Assembly (NCBI RefSeq): GCF_003634455.1
Contig: NZ_RBLC01000001.1
Span: forward strand, 2,064,417 to 2,128,416
Direction: 5' to 3'
DNA from: Flavobacterium endophyticum
Lineage (GTDB): Bacteria; Bacteroidota; Bacteroidia; Flavobacteriales; Flavobacteriaceae
Length of the DNA stretch: 64,000 nt
The position numbers and the translations under genes are program-made. Below, in pieces: positions 43,132-51,317 of this stretch; position 1 is the stretch's first letter, and each line of letters starts with the position of its first letter. Below the pieces are notes generated by a model. The model was given only the letters and a program-made list of their open reading frames with translations. It did not search any database and had not been told where the DNA came from.

Positions 43132-44223
43132 ATGACAAAAGAACAAATAATTAAAAACTTTGACCCGAGCCAGCCAGGCTTGGCAGACGCAAGCATTTTC
43201 GGCCTTCCTTTTTCGGCAGAAGACAGCGAAATCATTATCATTCCAGTGCCTTGGGAAGTAACCGTAAGTTATGGAGCAGGCGCATCAGAAGGTCCAGAAG
43301 CGATTCTTGATGCCTCTTTCCAAGTAGATTTGCACCATCAAGAATTTCCAGAATTATGGAAGCTCGGCATCTATCTTGACCAGAATGAACAGACAGAGAA
43401 ATGGGCCGCAGATAGCGCCAAATACAAAGGATTGGCACAGCCGATTATCGAAGCTTTAGAAAACGGAGAAGTTATCGAGAGCCTGCCGGCGCTGCAGTCG
43501 GATTTAGACAAGATAAACAAAGTCTGCAAAGATCTTAAGGACGAAGTAAAAGAACGCGTGCTTTATTGGACAAAAAAAGGCAAAAAAGTAGCACTTTTGG
43601 GCGGCGACCACTCTACACCATTAGGCTATTATGAAGCTTTGGCTACACAGCACAATGAATTTGGACTGCTGCATCTTGATGCCCACATGGACTTACGGAT
43701 TGCCTATGAAGGATTTAAATATTCTCACGCTTCCATCATGTATAATGCCTTGCAGTTGCCGCAGATTACCAAAATCGTACAAGTTGGTATCCGTGATTTC
43801 TGCCAGCAAGAAGTAGAAACGGCTTTCGAGCAAGGAAACAGAGTCTTGGTGCATACTGATATGGATTTGAAAGCAGAAGCCTATGTCGGAAAGACATGGG
43901 AACAGCAATGCGACGCTATCATTGCCACGCTGCCACAAAAAGTAGCCATCAGCTTTGATATCGACGGAATGTATCCTTGGTATTGTCCCAATACGGGTAC
44001 CCCTGTACCGGGCGGATTCTCTTTTGAACAAGCGGCTTATCTTTTGAGCAAGCTAGGCGAAAGCGGTAAAGAAATTATAGGTTTCGATTTGGTAGAAGTT
44101 GCGCCAGGCGATGATGATTGGGACGGAAACGTAGGCGCACGCATGCTTTTCCACATGTGCGGCGTTTTGGCCAAGAACAACGGCTTGAACATTGGGCAAA
44201 AAATCAAATTCAATAGGCAGTAA
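43132..44223 (+). CDS. Arginase/agmatinase-fold hydrolase next to kynureninase
   Basis: A 363-residue metal-dependent hydrolase of the ureohydrolase fold. Mn ligands are present: His160 in GGDHST, Asp183/His185/Asp187 in HLDAHMD, and Asp276/Asp278 in SFDIDGMYP. An insertion of about 50 residues (about 90-140) precedes them. The usual DxDxxDP reads DIDGMYP, and the EVxP segment is DLVEVAPGDDDWDGN. It is commonly labelled agmatinase family, but the substrate is unproved. Its position 61 nt after kynU raises the possibility of a kynurenine-pathway role such as formamidase. Confidence 0.85.
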   Translation: MTKEQIIKNFDPSQPGLADASIFGLPFSAEDSEIIIIPVPWEVTVSYGAGASEGPEAILDASFQVDLHHQEFPELWKLGIYLDQNEQTEKWAADSAKYKGLAQPIIEALENGEVIESLPALQSDLDKINKVCKDLKDEVKERVLYWTKKGKKVALLGGDHSTPLGYYEALATQHNEFGLLHLDAHMDLRIAYEGFKYSHASIMYNALQLPQITKIVQVGIRDFCQQEVETAFEQGNRVLVHTDMDLKAEAYVGKTWEQQCDAIIATLPQKVAISFDIDGMYPWYCPNTGTPVPGGFSFEQAAYLLSKLGESGKEIIGFDLVEVAPGDDDWDGNVGARMLFHMCGVLAKNNGLNIGQKIKFNRQ

Positions 44224-44244
44224 TCTTCCTAAAATAAAAAAAAA

Positions 44245-44268
44245 CAATGGACCTCAAAGGGCCCATTG
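44245..44268. terminator. Hairpin between convergent genes
   Basis: CAATGG/CCATTG with two further G-C pairs inside a mismatch and A-rich flanks. It probably terminates both the arginase-fold gene and the convergent NmrA-like gene. Confidence 0.5.
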
Positions 44269-44272
44269 CTAT

Positions 44273-44920
44273 TTAATAAGCATTAGCAATAAAAGGTGCT
44301 TTCCTGATAAAAGTGCTATCCGATAGCTGGTCTATAAGAAAATGGGCCAGATTGGTAGCGCTGATCTTGTCACCCGGACAATCTTCTAAGCTTACGTTTA
44401 TCGGACTCCTTTCCTCGGTCTGATCAATTTGCGGTAGCCGTACCAAGGTCCAATCAATTTCGCTGGCCGCCAACATTTCATACTCCAGCTGCTTGTTGGC
44501 TGTCGAGACCGGAAAGTTTTGGTACATCCAGTCGGTTGCAAAAGCCGTCTTTTCCCCTTTTTTATCTAAAGGAGTATTCACGTTCAGTCCCGTCGTTACG
44601 ATATAACGATGGGCGCCTTTTTCCTTCATGGCTCGAATGATGGTATCTGTAGCTTTGCTGAAAAGCGTCGGTTCGCTTGGCGGAATTCCGAGTCCTAATG
44701 TGCTTAGTACCGCTTCACATCCTTCTAACAGCTGGCAGACAGCGTTAAAGTTTGTTACGTCTCCCTCGATAATTTCTACAAGAGGATTGCTAGTCTTAAA
44801 ATGGGCAGGGTTTCTTAGGAGAAGCTTAAACGGAATGCCTTGATGGAGTAATGTACTGACGAGGTATTTGCCAGATTTTCCGGTGCCGCCGATCACGGCA
44901 ATTTTTATATTGTGTTTCAT
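44273..44920 (-). CDS. NAD(P)-binding NmrA/SDR-a-like protein
   Basis: A 215-residue atypical short-chain dehydrogenase-like protein. The dinucleotide loop is AVIGGTGKSGKYL at the N-terminus, with VSTLGLG-like LSTLGLGIPPSEP near residue 73 and YIVTTGLN near 107. It lacks a clear YxxxK pair, as in NmrA-type sensors and flavin-reductase-like members. Divergent from the Crp/Fnr regulator gene, with a palindrome between them, so that regulator may control it. Confidence 0.85.
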   Translation of the reverse strand: MKHNIKIAVIGGTGKSGKYLVSTLLHQGIPFKLLLRNPAHFKTSNPLVEIIEGDVTNFNAVCQLLEGCEAVLSTLGLGIPPSEPTLFSKATDTIIRAMKEKGAHRYIVTTGLNVNTPLDKKGEKTAFATDWMYQNFPVSTANKQLEYEMLAASEIDWTLVRLPQIDQTEERSPINVSLEDCPGDKISATNLAHFLIDQLSDSTFIRKAPFIANAY

Positions 44921-44963
44921 TTTGTTCTTTATAAAATTATTGAAAATAGTATCTTAGTCCTGA

Positions 44964-44976
44964 TGTATCTGATACA
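44964..44976. promoter_or_regulatory. Operator-like palindrome between NmrA-like and Crp/Fnr genes
   Basis: TGTATC-T-GATACA is a perfect inverted repeat in the divergent intergenic region, 44 bp from the NmrA-like start and 135 bp from the regulator start. Confidence 0.4.
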
Positions 44977-45110
44977 GACAAACAAGACAAGCAGCAGCCT
45001 ATGGCTTTTGCAGAAACGATTTATTATTTTATAAAGAGATTTTGATGCGGTAAATGTAGGAACTTATACCAACAATTCAAAAAACTTTTTGGCAATAGAA
45101 AATACAAGTC

Positions 45111-45665
45111 ATGGAAAATCAAGAAGATGCCATCAAGTCGGTGGCTATAGTGAATAAGATAGCAATCGGCAGCCTGTTTGAAAAAACGATAACGGTCGAA
45201 AGAAACCAATTGGTGAAGACAGGCGGCAGTACCGATACTAACATCTATTTTGTTCAAGACGGCAGCCTTCGAATTTTTGTCACAGACGGAGAGGAGGAAC
45301 GCGTTATCCGTTTCGGCTACCAAAACAACATCATCGTTGCGCTCGATTCTTTTCTCACCGAAAAACCTTCAGATTTCTATATACAAGCTATCAAAAAGAC
45401 AACCCTAAAAGTCATCTCTAAAAAAACATTCATGGACTTCATCAGCAAAGAACCTGAAAATCTTACGCTTTGGGCCGAAATCCTTGAAGACCTTGTCCTG
45501 CAGCAGATCGAAAGAGAAAAAGACCTGCTGACGCATTCGCCAAAAGAACGCTATGAAAGAGTACTGAAACGCAGTCCGCAGCTCTTTCAAGAAATACCCA
45601 ACAAGCATATTGCAAACTACCTTCGCATGACGCCGGAAACATTGTCGAGGCTTAAAAAATCTTGA
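45111..45665 (+). CDS. Crp/Fnr-family transcriptional regulator
   Basis: A 184-residue regulator with a cyclic-nucleotide-binding-like beta-roll (about 20-115; VQDGSLRIFVTDGEEERVIRF) and a short C-terminal helix-turn-helix (NKHIANYLRMTPETLSRLKK). The cAMP-contacting residues of CRP are not recognisable, and there are no clustered Cys for an iron-sulfur site. The effector is unknown. It probably regulates itself and the divergent NmrA-like gene. Confidence 0.88.
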   Translation: MENQEDAIKSVAIVNKIAIGSLFEKTITVERNQLVKTGGSTDTNIYFVQDGSLRIFVTDGEEERVIRFGYQNNIIVALDSFLTEKPSDFYIQAIKKTTLKVISKKTFMDFISKEPENLTLWAEILEDLVLQQIEREKDLLTHSPKERYERVLKRSPQLFQEIPNKHIANYLRMTPETLSRLKKS

Positions 45666-45715
45666 GTTCGATCAAGAATTTCTAAACCAAGGCTGCGGAA
45701 CTTTGCAGAAAAAAG

Positions 45716-46270
45716 ATGAAAATAAAAACACAGCAGCTCCTGCAAGAACTTACGACCCAAGTACAAGAACATCTGGCGTATGCAACGTCGCTCCTCGCAC
45801 AAACAGACGAAGAACTCAACAACAGGATAGCGCCCGATAGCTGGAGCGCCCTAGAATGCATCGAACACCTCAATCGTTACGGCAATTTCTACCTACCCGA
45901 AATCGAAAGGCGGATCTATCAATCGCAATCAAAACCCGAGCCCGAATTCAAGAGCGGCTGGCTGGGCAATTATTTTGCAGAGAGCATGCGTCCGAAAGCA
46001 AGACTCAATAAAATGAAGACTTTTGCCAAAATGGATCCTATTTACAGCAAGCTGGACAAGTCGGTTTTAGACACTTTTATCAAGCAGCAGCAACAGCTTT
46101 TACGATTGTTGGAGAAGTCGGGGAGTATCAGCCTGAACAAGACCAAAACCAGCATCAGCATCACAAAACTCATCCGGCTAAAATTAGGAGATACCTTTAG
46201 ATTCCTCATTTACCACAACGAAAGGCACATCCAGCAGGCCAAAAGAGCCGTCGAAAGTACTCGTGCTTAA
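45716..46270 (+). CDS. DinB-family protein
   Basis: A 184-residue helical protein of the DinB/YfiT-like superfamily. The metal-ligand histidines are plausible in ECIEHLNRYGNFYLPEI (about residue 47) and in the C-terminal YHNERHIQQAKR. Such proteins are putative metal-dependent thiol transferases or hydrolases. It follows the Crp/Fnr gene by 50 nt in the same direction and may be cotranscribed. Confidence 0.85.
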   Translation: MKIKTQQLLQELTTQVQEHLAYATSLLAQTDEELNNRIAPDSWSALECIEHLNRYGNFYLPEIERRIYQSQSKPEPEFKSGWLGNYFAESMRPKARLNKMKTFAKMDPIYSKLDKSVLDTFIKQQQQLLRLLEKSGSISLNKTKTSISITKLIRLKLGDTFRFLIYHNERHIQQAKRAVESTRA

Positions 46271-46275
46271 AAGTG

Positions 46276-46432
46276 TATAGCTGTTTGGAATTCAGACTCT
46301 TAAATAGGTGACGGCAGACGTTCAAAACAAAAAATACTTTCCGTATCTTTATGATAAGAATCAATGGCACAGAGTTTGCAAACCCCTTGCCGATCTTGTG
46401 ATTTCACGCAAGTCAGTAAAATAACAGCTATA
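46276..46432. repeat. Flanking 10-bp inverted repeat
   Basis: TATAGCTGTT at 46276-46285 and AACAGCTATA at 46423-46432 are exact inverse complements framing the DinB-META intergenic region. It may be coincidence or the ends of a small decayed element. Confidence 0.3.
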
Positions 46433-47151
46433 TGAATACTTTTAAAAGCACAGAAAAGATGAAAACAATCTTCAACCTAAAAACAGCCGTTTTGCTAATC
46501 GGCCTTGTTTTTTTTGCAACCCATGCGAATGCAAAAACTATCCGAATGACAATCAAAGAAGAATTGGCCAGCTGCACAGGAGTAGCCCCGCAAAGCTGCT
46601 TTCAGGTCAAATATAAAAAAAGCAAAGATTGGGAACTGTTCTACAGCCAGATTGAAGGATTCGATTATACGCCAGGTTACAGGTATGTGATAGATGTCAT
46701 CCAGACCAAAAGAAAAAATGTTCCTGCCGATGCCAGCAGCTATACCTACACGCTCAAAAGAGTCGTAGAAAAAAAACAGATTGGGGAAAAAGGAGCAGAT
46801 GCGTGGACCTTTATCACCAAACACAAATGGAAAGTCATTCAGATCAATGGTGCAGAACCGTCAGACACTTCAGCCTATGTTACTTTTCCGGCTGATATGA
46901 AAACGATGAACGGCTTTGGAGGCTGCAACAGGATTTTTGGAGGCTATGAACTCAAAGAGAACACCATAAAGTTTAAAGGAATAGCAAGTACATTGATGGC
47001 TTGTGCAGACGAGAACAAAAACAAGCTAGAAGGGACTCTGCTAAAGATGCTAACAGATAATACGTTTACGTATGATGTGGCAGACCAGACGTTGAACTTT
47101 TATCAAGATAACAAGTTGGTATTGATGTTTGGAAAAGCGCCTTTAGACTAA
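46432..47151 (+). CDS. Exported DUF4377 + META domain protein
   Basis: A 239-residue exported protein with a signal peptide ending near THANA (residue 34 from the first ATG; a second ATG nine codons on, at 46459, gives a more normal signal length). DUF4377 spans about 38-110 (SCTGVAPQSCFQVKY). A META/HslJ domain follows to the end (about 125-235; MKTMNGFGGCNRIFGGYE, IASTLMAC). HslJ-type domains are linked to heat and drug tolerance, but the biochemical role is unknown. Confidence 0.85.
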   Translation: MNTFKSTEKMKTIFNLKTAVLLIGLVFFATHANAKTIRMTIKEELASCTGVAPQSCFQVKYKKSKDWELFYSQIEGFDYTPGYRYVIDVIQTKRKNVPADASSYTYTLKRVVEKKQIGEKGADAWTFITKHKWKVIQINGAEPSDTSAYVTFPADMKTMNGFGGCNRIFGGYELKENTIKFKGIASTLMACADENKNKLEGTLLKMLTDNTFTYDVADQTLNFYQDNKLVLMFGKAPLD

Positions 47152-47170
47152 TAGACTTTAAAATAAAAAA

Positions 47171-47212
47171 TACGATCTCCTATAGCGCTAAGTTGTTATA
47201 GGAGATTTTTTA
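47171..47212 (+). terminator. Terminator of the META gene
   Basis: ATCTCCTATA/TATAGGAGAT stem (about 10 bp, AT-rich top) followed by TTTTTTATA. Confidence 0.8.
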
Positions 47213-47342
47213 TATTAAAGCCGCGTGCTATTATATGACGCTTCCACATTATAGTAGTACAACTCATTGTAAAATTGTTTAAATATTTTAAATTATTTTT
47301 TTGTTTTATGGGAAACCGTAAATATCTAGTTTGAATAAGATG

Positions 47343-47350
47343 TATTTTTG
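47343..47350 (+). promoter_or_regulatory. -7 element of the 47399 gene
   Basis: Perfect TATTTTTG, 50 nt before the ATG; a TTG at the right distance is not visible. Confidence 0.35.
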
Positions 47351-47398
47351 TTGTAAGTACTTGTATTACAGTGTTTAAAAATATAAAATTTCAATCAT

Positions 47399-48118
47399 AT
47401 GAAAATTAAAATTTTACTTTTTTGTCTTTTCTTATCATTAAAAGGGTCTTCTCAAAAAACAGCTACAAACACTGTTACTCAGACTTATTTTGAAGGCGCG
47501 AATATTGTCGTTCTCGCCAGCCAGATTTTGCCATCACAAGTAGACCCAGCTATTAGCGCTTTTGAAGTCAAATTTCTTGATTATGCAGATAATAAAATAA
47601 AGTATTATGATGCTCCAATTGTGCCTAAAGGCTATATTTCTATTACAACAGAAAAGCATACATGGCCAATAAAAAATTGCGATTTTATGCCAATTTCAAT
47701 AATTACTATTCCTTTCAAAGTAAGACCCTCTATTCAAAAACGAGAACTTTATGCAAAAGCTGATATTAAGAACATTGGAATCTATTACCCCTTTCAAATT
47801 GCTACTAATAAAAGATTATGGTTTGATGGAAAGACGACAGAGCATAAATTTTCGTATGGTTTGATGATTGCGCCAATGGTTGAAGAGTTAAGTGATAAAA
47901 ACACAAACAATCATTATCAAGACCCTTTGAAAACTGATTCGACTTTAATGTTGTCAACGTCATTAGCTGGAACATACACATATCAAGCTATAACATTTTC
48001 AATTATTCCTTTAGGGGTTGATATGGCGATAAATTCAAATGGAAAAAACTGGGTGTATAATGGTAAATATTGGTGGGGATTTGCGATTGGTTTAGACACT
48101 AAATTATTTGGATTTTAA
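47399..48118 (+). CDS. Exported hypothetical protein
   Basis: A 239-residue protein with a signal peptide (MKIKILLFCLFLSLKGSSQ). I recognise no domain. The body alternates short hydrophobic strands with polar turns, ending in GFAIGLDTKLFGF, which resembles the last strand of a beta-barrel or beta-sandwich. It is more A/T-rich than its neighbours and has its own promoter element and terminator, so it may be a lone acquired gene. Confidence 0.75.
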   Translation: MKIKILLFCLFLSLKGSSQKTATNTVTQTYFEGANIVVLASQILPSQVDPAISAFEVKFLDYADNKIKYYDAPIVPKGYISITTEKHTWPIKNCDFMPISIITIPFKVRPSIQKRELYAKADIKNIGIYYPFQIATNKRLWFDGKTTEHKFSYGLMIAPMVEELSDKNTNNHYQDPLKTDSTLMLSTSLAGTYTYQAITFSIIPLGVDMAINSNGKNWVYNGKYWWGFAIGLDTKLFGF

Positions 48119-48183
48119 ATAAATTCGAACGCAATTTCCAATCCGTGCCTCAAACAAACAAATTCAAACCACAAGCAATAACA

Positions 48184-48212
48184 AAACCCTTTCCTCAACA
48201 AAGGGTTTTTAT
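48184..48212 (+). terminator. Intrinsic terminator
   Basis: AAAACCCTTT/AAGGGTTTTT hairpin with a T-run. Confidence 0.85.
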
Positions 48213-48325
48213 TTGCATCTTTCCCAAATCCAAAATCTCCCCTCCTAAATCCAAAATCTGCCCTCACAAATTTTATGCTCATTTACCTAAAGTTAATTAT
48301 ATTTAGTGGCGCAATTACACAACAG

Positions 48326-48895
48326 ATGCCAACACTAAAACGTATAAGAGAACAGCAAAACCTGACCCAAGAAGAACTTTCCGAAAAGTCCGGAATTTCC
48401 GTTAGGACCATACAGCGAATCGAAGCCGGAACATTACCTAAAGGCTATACGCTCAAAACCTTAGCAAAAGTTCTAGAAATCCCAGAAAGCGAATTGCTGG
48501 ACAAAAAGACAAAAACAGAAACAATTGGCGGCGAAAAAGCAGAAATCAAACAAGAATCGGTTGCAATCGACTATTCAAAAATCAAGCTGGTCAATCTTTC
48601 CTCCCTGCTGTTTGTCGTGCTGCCGCCCTTAAATATTTTGGTGCCGCTTCTTTTGGCCAGTATCCTAAAGCAGAAAAATCCGCTGGTAAAACAGATTGTT
48701 TCCGTCCAGATTCTTTGGACGATTTTAGCGCCTATTGTTTTTATGCTCGGTATCTTTCTAAAACTCGGAGGCAAGTTTACTTTAGGGCTGATAATCTGCA
48801 TCGTACTGTCAAACCTGTTTATCATCCTGCGTAATGCGGCCGAAATCGACAGGCACCAAAAACTCTATTTTAAGTTGAAATTCAATATGTTGTAA
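48326..48895 (+). CDS. XRE-family HTH regulator with C-terminal membrane segments
   Basis: A 189-residue protein from the ATG at 48326 (an upstream ATG at 48275 would add 17 residues and break the family start). The HTH spans about 4-60 (LKRIREQQNLTQEELSEKSG, SVRTIQRIEAG). After a charged linker come three hydrophobic segments (about 100-175; SSLLFVVLPPLNILVPLLLA), resembling DUF4870-type proteins. It would be a membrane-attached DNA-binding protein. It lies 69 nt before a serine hydrolase, possibly its target. Confidence 0.85.
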   Translation: MPTLKRIREQQNLTQEELSEKSGISVRTIQRIEAGTLPKGYTLKTLAKVLEIPESELLDKKTKTETIGGEKAEIKQESVAIDYSKIKLVNLSSLLFVVLPPLNILVPLLLASILKQKNPLVKQIVSVQILWTILAPIVFMLGIFLKLGGKFTLGLIICIVLSNLFIILRNAAEIDRHQKLYFKLKFNML

Positions 48896-48982
48896 GCCTT
48901 TCGGGTATTTGTCGGGTTTTTGACGGGTTAATTTTTAGGCGCCTATAGCAGTAAAAACTAATCTTTGCCAAAAACTTTAGCA

Positions 48983-50482
48983 ATGATACGATTCCTTTAT
49001 TTTTTATTCCTTTTCCTATTCGCTTTGCCGCAAAAGAGCCAAGCCCAGGTCGAAAAAACAAGCGAGCTCTATAAGACGATTATGTCCAAAGACAGCCTGC
49101 TGTTTAATATTGGCTTCAATACCTGCGACATCTCCCAGTTTGAAAACTTGATGAGCGAAAACTTAGAATTCTATCATGACATAGGCGGCAGGTCTGACAA
49201 AAAGAAATTCCTAAAAGACTTTGAGTCCGGACTATGCAACGATCCCAAAAACTTTCAGGCCCGAAGAGAATTGGTGCCCCAAAGCACAGAAATCTATGCC
49301 CTTTATGACAGAGAGAATCAAGGCAAGATATACGGAGCGCTCCAGATAGGCGTGCATCAGTTTTTTGAAAAACAACCCTCACAGCCCGAAAAGTTTGGCA
49401 GTTCGGCAAAATTCAGCCATCTCTGGCTTTTAGAAAGCGGCGAATGGAAGCTGTCCAGATCCTACAGCTACGAACATGTCAACAAGCAATTGCAGACGTC
49501 GGAAGTACCTGCCTTCGACAACGATGCCGTCATCGAAAAGTGGCTCAAGGAAAATAAGGTACCCGCTCTTGGCCTAGGAATAATCGAAAACGGAAAGCTC
49601 AAGCAGGTAAAAGCCTTTGGCGAAATCAAGGCAGGCGTTGCCGCTCCCTACAATACGATTTTTAATGTGGCTTCCGTAACCAAGCCCGTAACGGCCATGG
49701 TCGCATTGAGATTGGCCAGCCTAGGGAAATGGGACTTAGACAAGCCAGTCTACCACTACTGGACCGATCCTGATATTGCCAAAGACCCAAGACACAAACA
49801 AATCACCACCCGACTCCTCTTGAGCCATCAAGCCGGCTTCCCGAATTGGCGCTTGGCCAATGCCGACAAAAAATTAAGTTTTCTGTCCGACCCCGGAACC
49901 CAATACCAATATTCAGGGGAAGGATACGAATACCTGCGCAAAGCCTTAGAAAACAAGTTTCATAAAACCTTGCAGCAATTAGCATCCGAATTGATTTTCC
50001 TGCCCCTAAAAATAAGCGAAACCAGCTACGTCTGGACTAAAAATACCGACGCGTCACGATACGCCACCGGCTATGACAAAGAGCTAAAGCCGTATGAGAT
50101 AGAAAAGAATACAACACCCAACGCGGCCGATAACCTGTTGACGACTATCGAGGAATATGGCCAATTGCTTACCGCTCTAATGGACGGAACGTTGTTACCT
50201 GAAAATATTTTTAAAGAAATGGTTACTCCGCAAATCGCAAGCGAAAAAGGCAAGCACTTTGGTCTAGGGTTCGAAATCTACGATCTGGGCCATGGCGACT
50301 ATGCTCTTGCGCATGGAGGAGCCGATCTAGGCGTCAGGGCCATCGTATTTATCTTGCCGAAAACAAAACAAGGCCTGCTGATTTTTACGAACTCCGATAT
50401 AGGAGGCAGCTTATACGAAGCTTTGGTAAAACACTATCTTGGCACATCAGGAGAAACGATTGTGAATATTGAGACGAAATAA
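48983..50482 (+). CDS. Exported serine hydrolase (class C beta-lactamase fold) with N-terminal DUF4440-like domain
   Basis: A 499-residue exported protein from the ATG at 48983. The signal peptide ends near KSQAQ, a nuclear-transport-factor-like DUF4440 domain spans about 25-165 (NLMSENLEFYHDIGGRSDKK) and a beta-lactamase/D-Ala-D-Ala carboxypeptidase fold follows. The nucleophile motif is SVTK (about 231-234), the Tyr motif is in YQYSGEGYEYL and the third motif is LAHGGADLG. It is probably a peptidase or esterase rather than a true lactamase. Confidence 0.88.
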   Translation: MIRFLYFLFLFLFALPQKSQAQVEKTSELYKTIMSKDSLLFNIGFNTCDISQFENLMSENLEFYHDIGGRSDKKKFLKDFESGLCNDPKNFQARRELVPQSTEIYALYDRENQGKIYGALQIGVHQFFEKQPSQPEKFGSSAKFSHLWLLESGEWKLSRSYSYEHVNKQLQTSEVPAFDNDAVIEKWLKENKVPALGLGIIENGKLKQVKAFGEIKAGVAAPYNTIFNVASVTKPVTAMVALRLASLGKWDLDKPVYHYWTDPDIAKDPRHKQITTRLLLSHQAGFPNWRLANADKKLSFLSDPGTQYQYSGEGYEYLRKALENKFHKTLQQLASELIFLPLKISETSYVWTKNTDASRYATGYDKELKPYEIEKNTTPNAADNLLTTIEEYGQLLTALMDGTLLPENIFKEMVTPQIASEKGKHFGLGFEIYDLGHGDYALAHGGADLGVRAIVFILPKTKQGLLIFTNSDIGGSLYEALVKHYLGTSGETIVNIETK

Positions 50483-50533
50483 AGCTGGTTTTAATAAAAT
50501 CGGTGTCATCTGCGTGCAATAATTACATCCCTT

Positions 50534-50617
50534 AAGTTCTTATTGGCACATCTCATGTTCTTATTGGCACTGCTCAAGTTCTTATTGCTACATCTTAAGT
50601 TCTTATTGGTCCCCTCT
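50534..50617 (+). repeat. Four tandem 21-bp repeats
   Basis: Units at 50534, 50555, 50576 and 50597 share AAGTTCTTATTGGCACATCT with a few changes each. Length 21 keeps a reading frame, giving a Leu-rich heptad (LLKFLLL), but no protein evidence supports translation. Confidence 0.9.
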
Positions 50618-50990
50618 TTAACTTTTCAGCGTTCCCAATTTCCTGATTTTGCTTTCTTGTTCTCTGCTTTAGGGATGCTTTTTTATAAACAGCAAACCTT
50701 ATTGGGATTTCGCCGCTGTTTTTGTAGAAAGTCCCTGTTTGATTTTAATAGGAGAGTTTCGAAAACAGCTGCAAACTACACTTGGGGCAGCATCGTCGTT
50801 ATTTTAAAACTAAAAAAGCAGCAATTGGTTGTGTTATTTTTGTATTATAACCTATTGTAAAGTAATGGGTTGTGTGTTTTTTTCTTTGAGGAAAAACGTA
50901 ATTCACTCCTTTTTTTGGAACCGATGCGAAAAAAAATAAAAAAAATTTAGTCCCAAGAAAAGAACCAGCAGAAAAGATAAAAATCTAAAG

Positions 50991-51020
50991 AAAGACGGGC
51001 GTTGCTGCCGGTCTTTTTTT
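50991..51020 (+). terminator. Orphan intrinsic terminator
   Basis: AAAGACGGGC/GCCGGTCTTT with one G-G mismatch, then a T-run. No annotated gene ends near it, so it may end a non-coding or small-protein transcript across the tandem repeats. Confidence 0.65.
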
Positions 51021-51317
51021 GCTTTTAAAGCCTAAAAAAAGAACACCAATAGCCCTTATTTTTAGAAAAAAACAGCACGATGGGGAAAATCGTAAGGATA
51101 CGGTTTTTAGCTATTGTAAATTCGGTAAACCTATTGAAGTTTAAATAGTTGCATGTTTTAAACGGTTATATACGGAGCTACCACCTCCACATAACAGTAT
51201 GGCACACTTATTAAACATACCCACTTTTCTACAGATGAATTTAAAGTCTATTCATCCGCCATGAACTATGGCCCGATTTAGCATGCCTAAACAATTATTA
51301 ATCTAAACTATGAAATC

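Larger units (their letters stand above)
50483..51317. other. Gene-free region with tandem repeats and a terminator
   Basis: 835 bp with no convincing gene. It holds four 21-bp tandem repeats (50534-50617), a 105-codon frame (50543-50860) that is mostly a translation of those repeats plus low-complexity sequence, A/T-rich sequence and one terminator hairpin at 50991-51020. Confidence 0.6.

Noticed and set aside
46276..46432. Ends of a mobile element
   Set aside because: The 10-bp arms are short, there is no transposase or target duplication, and chance is a fair explanation; listed only as a low-confidence repeat.
50543..50860. 105-codon frame with Leu heptads
   Set aside because: The heptad pattern follows automatically from a 21-bp DNA repeat; the rest is low complexity without family resemblance. 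Kept only as a repeat finding.
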